A stretch of 8,208 bases of DNA, from assembly GCA_003694325.1 (NCBI GenBank), contig RFKJ01000758.1, forward strand, positions 1 through 8,208, given 5' to 3'. This stretch comes from Deltaproteobacteria bacterium. Its GTDB lineage: Bacteria; Myxococcota_A; UBA796; UBA2385. A model generated the notes under the pieces. That model ran no database searches, was not told where the DNA came from, and worked only from the letters and a program-made list of their open reading frames with translations. Below, piece by piece: positions 4,530 to 8,208 of the stretch. The translations under genes and the position numbers were made by a program. Numbering within the stretch: position 1 is the first letter of the stretch; each line of letters begins with the position of its first letter.

Positions 4530-6208
4530 CAGCGGATCCGGATGCGGCTGGTGTCGTAGTAGTAGTCGGCGCTGCCACTGCGCACGAGGCGGTCGAGGTA
4601 CTCGTCGCCGTCGATGCTCTGGACGATCAACTCCTCGCTGGGAGCCGAGCCGGGGTCGTCGTCGCCATCCAGCGCCAGGGTGGCATCCCAGATGGTGGCG
4701 GACTCGTCGTTGGTGGTGACGGCGTGGTAGCTGAACCCGCAGCCGCCCGGCCCGAAGGGGCAACTCGTGAACTCGTCGATGCCGATCGCCTTGATCTCGT
4801 TGAGCTGGTAGTTGCTGAGGATGATGCTGTAGTTCAGCGGCACGCCGAGCATGTTGGCGTAGGCGCCCACGATGCCGGCGCAGTCACTGCAGTTGACGGT
4901 GTTGCCGCGGCTGCGGTCGAGGAAGCCCGAGAAATTGATCGAGCCGCCGTCCCAGCCCGAGTAGCTGGCGTAGAAGCTCGCCCCGGAGCGGGTGTCGTAG
5001 ACCAGCCCCAGCTCGGTGTAGACCCACTCCACCAGCGCATCGAGGACCGCGGCATCGGTGGGCTCCACCCCGTCGATTGCCCGCAGGGCGCCGTCGGCGG
5101 CGGCCGTCCACAACATGTGGGGCGACTCGGTGGTGTGGAAGGTGGGCTGGCCCATGGTGGCGTAGATCCGGTAGGGAATCACCTGGGTGGACAGCAGGTC
5201 GCCGTCGACCAGCAGCGACAGCTTCCAGTCCCCTTCCAGGACGGTGGGACCGTCGGCCAGGGCCTCGTCCTTGCGGAACACCAGGGTGCCGGTGGCGAGG
5301 TCGCCCGATGACAGGGTCCAACCGTCCAGCGAGGCCGACCAGGTCGACAGGTCGGTGTCATCGGGGACGCGGGTGTCGACCGTCAGGGTCAGCCAGGGGC
5401 GGGAATCGTAGACGTAGGCCACCGGCAGGTTGCTGGGGCGCGCGGGGGCGGGCGGGGTGGCGAGATCGGGCCACACCTCCGGCACCTCGGTCGCGACCTC
5501 GGCGATCCCCTCCCCGAAGGTCGGCCCCGGAAGGGAGAAGGCCGGCTCGACCGCGCCGTCGTTCCAGTAGCTGCTGAAGCCCTCGGCGTCGTACCACAGC
5601 AGGGCGACGCGGTTGTCGTCCTCCAGCTTGGGGCCGCCATAGGTGCCGCCGGTCACCCCGGTGCGGACCACGTGGATCTCGACCTGCTCGCTGTCGACCA
5701 CCGTGCCGGGATTGTCGATGAGGTCGGCCTGGAGCAGGTAGTGCCCCACCGGCAGCGGGACGTTGTCGGCGCCCCGGCCGTCGAGGTCCACCATGGTGTT
5801 GGGATCGAGGCCTGACGCGATCTCGTGGTGGAGCGTGCCATCGGCGTTCAACAGCCGCAGGCTCACGCCCTGTTCGTCGCCGACCACGTCCACCGCCGAC
5901 AAGGTCACGGTCAGTCGGGCGCTGCGCAGGGGGTCGATCCATCCGCCGCGGTTGATCGACAGGCTGAGGTCGGGGGGAGGGGGAGGGGGGCCGGTGTCGC
6001 CACCGTCACCCAGGCCGCCACCATCGCCCGGCCCGCCGCCGTCACCGCCCCCGTCGCCGGTGACGCCTCCGTCGGCCGTTCCCCCGTTGGCGCCCGAGCT
6101 GCTGCCGGAGTCGGTGGCCGACCCGGCGCCCGAATCGTCGCCGACCGCCGAACCGGGGTCGTCGTGGGTGCAGGAGAGTGCGAGGGCGAGGACCAGGAAC
6201 GCAGGCAT
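4529..6208 (-). CDS. Lipoprotein with FlgD-Ig-like domain and transglutaminase-like Cys-His-Asp domain
   Basis: Protein of 559 aa. MPAFLVLALALSC is a short lipoprotein-like signal ending in Cys13 (Ala at -3 is unusual). Residues 14-79 are a Ser/Asp/Gly tether finishing in six prolines, typical of surface lipoproteins in myxobacterial-type genomes. Around 95-182 the pattern ending DLDGRGADNVPLPVGHYLL (141-159) matches FlgD-like Ig domains. A second beta-rich region follows (about 195-350). The C-terminal part carries a transglutaminase-like core: C443 in DCAGIVGAYANMLGVP, H495 in FSYHAV and D508 in IWDATL, the order and context of the papain-like transglutaminase/protease triad. C440, C483 and C490 could form disulfides. 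Family members can be proteases, amidases or cross-linkers; which applies here is unknown. The ATG has no good ribosome site and sits 6 bases below a TACGAT hexamer, so the mRNA may be leaderless. The downstream gene overlaps by one base. Confidence 0.85.
   Translation of the reverse strand: MPAFLVLALALSCTHDDPGSAVGDDSGAGSATDSGSSSGANGGTADGGVTGDGGGDGGGPGDGGGLGDGGDTGPPPPPPDLSLSINRGGWIDPLRSARLTVTLSAVDVVGDEQGVSLRLLNADGTLHHEIASGLDPNTMVDLDGRGADNVPLPVGHYLLQADLIDNPGTVVDSEQVEIHVVRTGVTGGTYGGPKLEDDNRVALLWYDAEGFSSYWNDGAVEPAFSLPGPTFGEGIAEVATEVPEVWPDLATPPAPARPSNLPVAYVYDSRPWLTLTVDTRVPDDTDLSTWSASLDGWTLSSGDLATGTLVFRKDEALADGPTVLEGDWKLSLLVDGDLLSTQVIPYRIYATMGQPTFHTTESPHMLWTAAADGALRAIDGVEPTDAAVLDALVEWVYTELGLVYDTRSGASFYASYSGWDGGSINFSGFLDRSRGNTVNCSDCAGIVGAYANMLGVPLNYSIILSNYQLNEIKAIGIDEFTSCPFGPGGCGFSYHAVTTNDESATIWDATLALDGDDDPGSAPSEELIVQSIDGDEYLDRLVRSGSADYYYDTSRIRIR
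5972..5990 (+). repeat. G-tract (G6-A-G5-A-G6) encoding the poly-proline stretch on the other strand
   Basis: On the minus strand these bases encode the six-proline stretch (residues 74-79) of the lipoprotein. On the plus strand, the template for that gene, the runs could form a quadruplex. The neighbouring bases, to about 6090, are an imperfect repeat of Gly/Asp codons in the tether. Such a tract is a likely place for length variation between strains. Confidence 0.5.
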
Positions 6209-6214
6209 GGGTCC

Positions 6215-6220
6215 ATCGTA
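6215..6220 (-). promoter_or_regulatory. Candidate -10 (TACGAT) of the lipoprotein gene, leaderless arrangement
   Basis: On the minus strand GGGCTACGAT ends 6 bases before ATG 6208, the usual distance from a -10 element to the first transcribed base. Transcription would thus begin at or next to the start codon. This agrees with the missing Shine-Dalgarno sequence. No convincing -35 hexamer is seen 17 bases upstream. Confidence 0.4.
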
Positions 6221-6221
6221 G

Positions 6222-6242
6222 CCCCATCACCGCGCGATGGGG
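6222..6242. promoter_or_regulatory. Inverted repeat, possible operator between lipoprotein and slyX
   Basis: CCCCATC (6222-6228) and GATGGGG (6236-6242) are perfect 7-base inverted arms around a 7-base centre. They lie just upstream of the TACGAT hexamer, in the -10/-35 interval of the lipoprotein promoter. A GGGGTAGACA sequence (6239-6248), possibly a slyX -10, begins within the right arm. A dimeric repressor bound here could cover both divergent promoters; this is inference. Confidence 0.4.
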
Positions 6243-6282
6243 TAGACACGGGTGCGGGCGACGCGCGGCCCGTGGAGGTGTC

Positions 6283-6504
6283 ATGTCCCACCAGCAGGAT
6301 GATCGGCTCGGCGACCGGGTGACCGACCTGGAGGTGCGGTTGAGCTTCCTCGAGCGCACCATCGAAGACCTCGATGGCGTGGTCCGCCAGCTTGGCGACC
6401 AGGTGACCGCGGTGCGGGAGGAGTTGAAGGCGGTCCGGGCGGATCTCGCGCGCCACGTGGAGGTCAGCGGGGATCTCGCCGAGGAGGTCCCGCCGCACTG
6501 GTAG
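6283..6504 (+). CDS. slyX: SlyX family protein
   Basis: Small coiled-coil protein of 73 aa. It has the SlyX layout: DRVTDLEVRLSFLERTIEDL (11-30) opening a heptad-rich helix that runs to about residue 60, then the family's characteristic acidic-Pro-Pro-His-aromatic tail, here EEVPPHW (67-73; usually EEPPPHY). The molecular role of SlyX is not established; the name comes from a lysis-related E. coli mutant next to slyD. No slyD lies nearby here. The start is ATG 6283, with GGAGG at 6274-6278 and a 4-base spacer. An earlier in-frame ATG at 6178 would run into the divergent lipoprotein gene and is rejected. The last 41 bases overlap the 3' end of the convergent GT87 gene. Confidence 0.9.
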   Translation: MSHQQDDRLGDRVTDLEVRLSFLERTIEDLDGVVRQLGDQVTAVREELKAVRADLARHVEVSGDLAEEVPPHW

Positions 6505-7708
6505 GCGGGCGCGACCGGCGACCCGCCGTCTCCTCCTCCCGGCAGCGAGCGGCACCCCAGGCGCAGAGCAGCCCCAGGATGAGGGCGCCGGCGAGCTTGC
6601 TCTCGCGGATGTACGCCGCCGCCTCGGGCCAGGTCCGCTGGAGGTGGCGGAACTCCTCGATGGGCAGCACGACCGCCGCCCAGGCCGGCACCAGCAGCAA
6701 CAGCGCCGATCGGGGCAGCACGCGGTGGTGGCTGGCGGTGGCCGCGGCCACCGCTGCGGGAAGCAGGAACACGAAGTGGTGTTCGTAGGTGAACACGGGG
6801 GCGATGGTCATGAGGACCAGCAGGGCGCCGGCCAGGAGCGCCTCGCCCATCGGCGCCATGCGCCGGCGCGCCAACCCCGACAGGCCCAGGAGGCCGCCAA
6901 CCAGCAGGACCCGGGTCACCGTTGCGGCGGTGGAGGACAGGTGGTGCGCGTCGGGGCCCGGCCAGACCTGGTCGAGGAGGTTGGCCAGCGAGTGGTTCGC
7001 CGGCAGGCCGATGGGCACGTCGAGGCCGTTGTAGGCGCCCGAGGCGAACTGCGGCAGCACCTCGAGGTAGAAGCGTCGCTGCAGCGCCAGCGGGACCCAG
7101 GGCAGCACCGCGAGATGGGCCCCCATCGCGGTGACGATCGCCCCGGCCACCGGCCGCCACCGGCCCCGCGCCACCCATCGCGCGGCCAGCAGGGCGGGCG
7201 ACATCTTGATCACCGCCGCGGCGGCCAGCAGGCTGCCCCGACTCCGCCACATCGCGGCCACGCACAGCAGCAGGACGACGACGTTGACCTGCCCCAGCCG
7301 GCCGCTCCAGCCCACGGGGGTCCAGGTGCACGCGGCGACGACCAGCAGCCACGGCGGGGGGCGGAACCACCGCCAGAGGATCCACAGCACCCCGCCGAGG
7401 GCCAGCTCGTTGAGCCAGAACATCAGACGGTAGCCCGTCTCCAGGGGCAGCACCCCGGTCCAGGCGAGCAGCGGCAGGGCCGGGGGCGGGTAGAAGAAGG
7501 GGTAGACCGTCGTCCCCGGCGGGGCGGCCGCCACCAGGGCCGACATGTCGTAGGGATCGCCGCCCCGCTGCCAGACCTGGACCGCCGTGGCGAAGGTGGC
7601 GTAGTCGCGGGTGTCGGGGAACAGTCGCCGCCAGGCCGGGAGGACCGCGACCAGGATCCAGGTCCCCAGTGCAAGGAACGCGGCGATGGAGCGAGTCCGG
7701 TGGCGCAC
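6464..7708 (-). CDS. GT87 (DUF2029) family polytopic membrane glycosyltransferase
   Basis: Membrane glycosyltransferase of the GT-C fold, 414 aa from GTG 7708. Family members transfer a sugar, often mannose, from a polyprenyl-phosphate donor on the outer side of the membrane (PimE in mycobacteria). Hallmarks: PDTRDY (31-36) with D35 as likely catalytic acid after the first span; GGDPYD (49-54); YPFFYPPPALPLL (69-81); GRLGQVNVVVLLL (136-148); the short IKMSP (167-171), usually KP.P; NHSLANLL (238-245); and FTYEHHFVFLLP (306-317). About ten hydrophobic spans are visible. The C-tail (387-414) is Arg/Pro-rich and overlaps slyX. The start is uncertain. GTG 7708 puts the first span at the expected place but has no ribosome site. 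ATG 7798 has GAGGT five bases upstream, but it adds 30 atypical residues and abuts the divergent gene. Acceptor and sugar cannot be told. Confidence 0.88.
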   Translation of the reverse strand: MRHRTRSIAAFLALGTWILVAVLPAWRRLFPDTRDYATFATAVQVWQRGGDPYDMSALVAAAPPGTTVYPFFYPPPALPLLAWTGVLPLETGYRLMFWLNELALGGVLWILWRWFRPPPWLLVVAACTWTPVGWSGRLGQVNVVVLLLCVAAMWRSRGSLLAAAAVIKMSPALLAARWVARGRWRPVAGAIVTAMGAHLAVLPWVPLALQRRFYLEVLPQFASGAYNGLDVPIGLPANHSLANLLDQVWPGPDAHHLSSTAATVTRVLLVGGLLGLSGLARRRMAPMGEALLAGALLVLMTIAPVFTYEHHFVFLLPAAVAAATASHHRVLPRSALLLLVPAWAAVVLPIEEFRHLQRTWPEAAAYIRESKLAGALILGLLCAWGAARCREEETAGRRSRPPTSAAGPPRRDPR

Positions 7709-7796
7709 GCCGCCGTCTATCCGCTGGCGGCCGGGTCGGGCCGGGGCGTGGTCGGGGGTGCAGCGGTTAAGCGCCGCTCCCTCCCCCCCCGAGCGC
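7709..7796. promoter_or_regulatory. Divergent intergenic region between two glycosyltransferase genes
   Basis: If GTG 7708 is right, these 88 bases hold both promoters. A GATAGACG sequence (minus strand, 7721-7714) lies 5 bases before GTG 7708. AGCGG/CCGCT (7762-7766 and 7774-7778) forms a short inverted repeat around TTAAGCG, the only AT-rich spot. A run of eight C (7783-7790) sits 6 bases before ATG 7797 on the plus strand. No Shine-Dalgarno sequence precedes ATG 7797. Confidence 0.4.
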
Positions 7797-8208
7797 ATGT
7801 CGGACCTCGACCGCATCCCCTCGTGGGCGCCCGTCCTGGTGGGCCTGCTCGCCTTCGCCGTGCACGACTGGACGCTGCAGCCCTGGACCCTGGACGACGC
7901 CTACATCACCTTCCGCTACGCCGACAACCTCGTCGCCGGCCACGGGATCGTGTTCAACCCGGGAGAACGGGTCGAGGGCTACACGAACTTCCTGTGGCTG
8001 CTGCTGCTGGCCGTGGGACGCTCCCTGGGCCTGGCCCCGGAGCTGTTCAGCAAGGTGCTCGGCGCCCTGCTCGACGTGGCCAGCCTTACGATGATCGGTT
8101 TCGCCCACCGGCTGGTGCCCGGCCTGTCGCGCCGGACGGCGATGCTGGCCGCCCTCCTCCTCGGCACCTGCGGCGTGTTCTCCAAGTGGAGCATGTCCGG
8201 CATGGAGG
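7797..8208 (+). CDS. GT-C type polytopic glycosyltransferase, N-terminal part (cut by window edge)
   Basis: Open to the right edge: the first 137 codons of a larger membrane protein. A first hydrophobic segment (12-22) is followed by TLDDAYITFRYADNLVAG (31-48), HGIVFNPGERVEGYTNFLW (49-67), further membrane spans (64-80, 88-103, 114-126) and WSMSGME at the edge (131-137). The DDAY acidic pair on the first outer loop, the RVEGYTNFLW block and the SGMET-like motif are shared by polyprenyl-phosphate-dependent transferases such as mycobacterial AftB and many uncharacterised bacterial homologues. The Asp pair likely takes part in catalysis. The donor sugar is unknown. ATG 7797 has no visible ribosome site and overlaps, on the other strand, a possible ATG (7798) of the divergent GT87 gene. 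Two adjacent GT-C enzymes suggest surface glycan or glycolipid assembly. Confidence 0.85.
   Translation, partial: MSDLDRIPSWAPVLVGLLAFAVHDWTLQPWTLDDAYITFRYADNLVAGHGIVFNPGERVEGYTNFLWLLLLAVGRSLGLAPELFSKVLGALLDVASLTMIGFAHRLVPGLSRRTAMLAALLLGTCGVFSKWSMSGME

Noticed and set aside
5990..6090. CRISPR or tandem-repeat array
   Set aside because: The periodic look comes from imperfect Gly/Asp codons in the lipoprotein tether; there are no equal repeats with unique spacers.
6042..7385. Minus-strand frame of 447 codons through the GT87 gene and slyX
   Set aside because: Out-of-frame shadow of GT87, and it crosses slyX in antisense; Arg/Pro/Gly composition without motifs.

Overview
This is a gene-dense window with very high G+C content. 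It carries nine protein genes on both strands, the last cut by the right edge, and no rRNA, tRNA, CRISPR array or recognisable mobile element. Several traits point to a Gram-negative, probably environmental bacterium of the Myxococcota / former Deltaproteobacteria type. These are a large lipoprotein with an Asp/Gly/Ser-rich tether and a poly-proline stretch, very short lipoprotein-like signals, a SlyX homologue, a glutathionyl-hydroquinone reductase and a probable outer-membrane barrel. The taxon is an inference from style; no marker gene is present.

Layout, left to right. (1) 71-817 (+) is a SAM-dependent methyltransferase with a lipoprotein-like N-terminus. (2) 854-1399 (+) is an exported YbhB/YbcL (PEBP-like) protein with a second, well-placed internal start. 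(3) 1403-2380 (-) is a Xi-class glutathione transferase, convergent with the PEBP gene across a 3-base gap. (4) 2381-2654 is a gene-free stretch holding four successive GC-rich hairpins; two of them contain G-U pairs that only make sense if the plus strand is transcribed. (5) 2655-3101 (+) is a small protein with a beta/gamma-crystallin-like signature, overlapping (6) 3098-3910 (+), a secreted probable beta-barrel that seems to start at CTG. (7) 6208-4529 (-) is a lipoprotein with a FlgD-Ig-like domain and a C-terminal transglutaminase-like Cys-His-Asp domain. It is coupled through a shared TGATG to (8) 4529-3936 (-), an unrecognised exported protein. (9) 6283-6504 (+) is slyX, diverging from the lipoprotein and overlapping the tail of (10) 7708-6464 (-), a GT87-type polytopic glycosyltransferase. 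(11) 7797-8208 (+) is the start of another polytopic GT-C-like glycosyltransferase, divergent from the GT87 gene.

Most of the products are envelope-linked: lipoproteins, exported proteins, a barrel and two membrane glycosyltransferases. SlyX and the glutathione transferase look like single housekeeping or accessory genes. No multi-gene metabolic pathway is evident. The parts most likely to be undescribed are the hairpin-rich leader before the crystallin-like gene and the transglutaminase-like lipoprotein with its translationally coupled partner. A short motif resembling GGG(C/A)TA(T/C) recurs before several starts and may be the local -10 promoter element.
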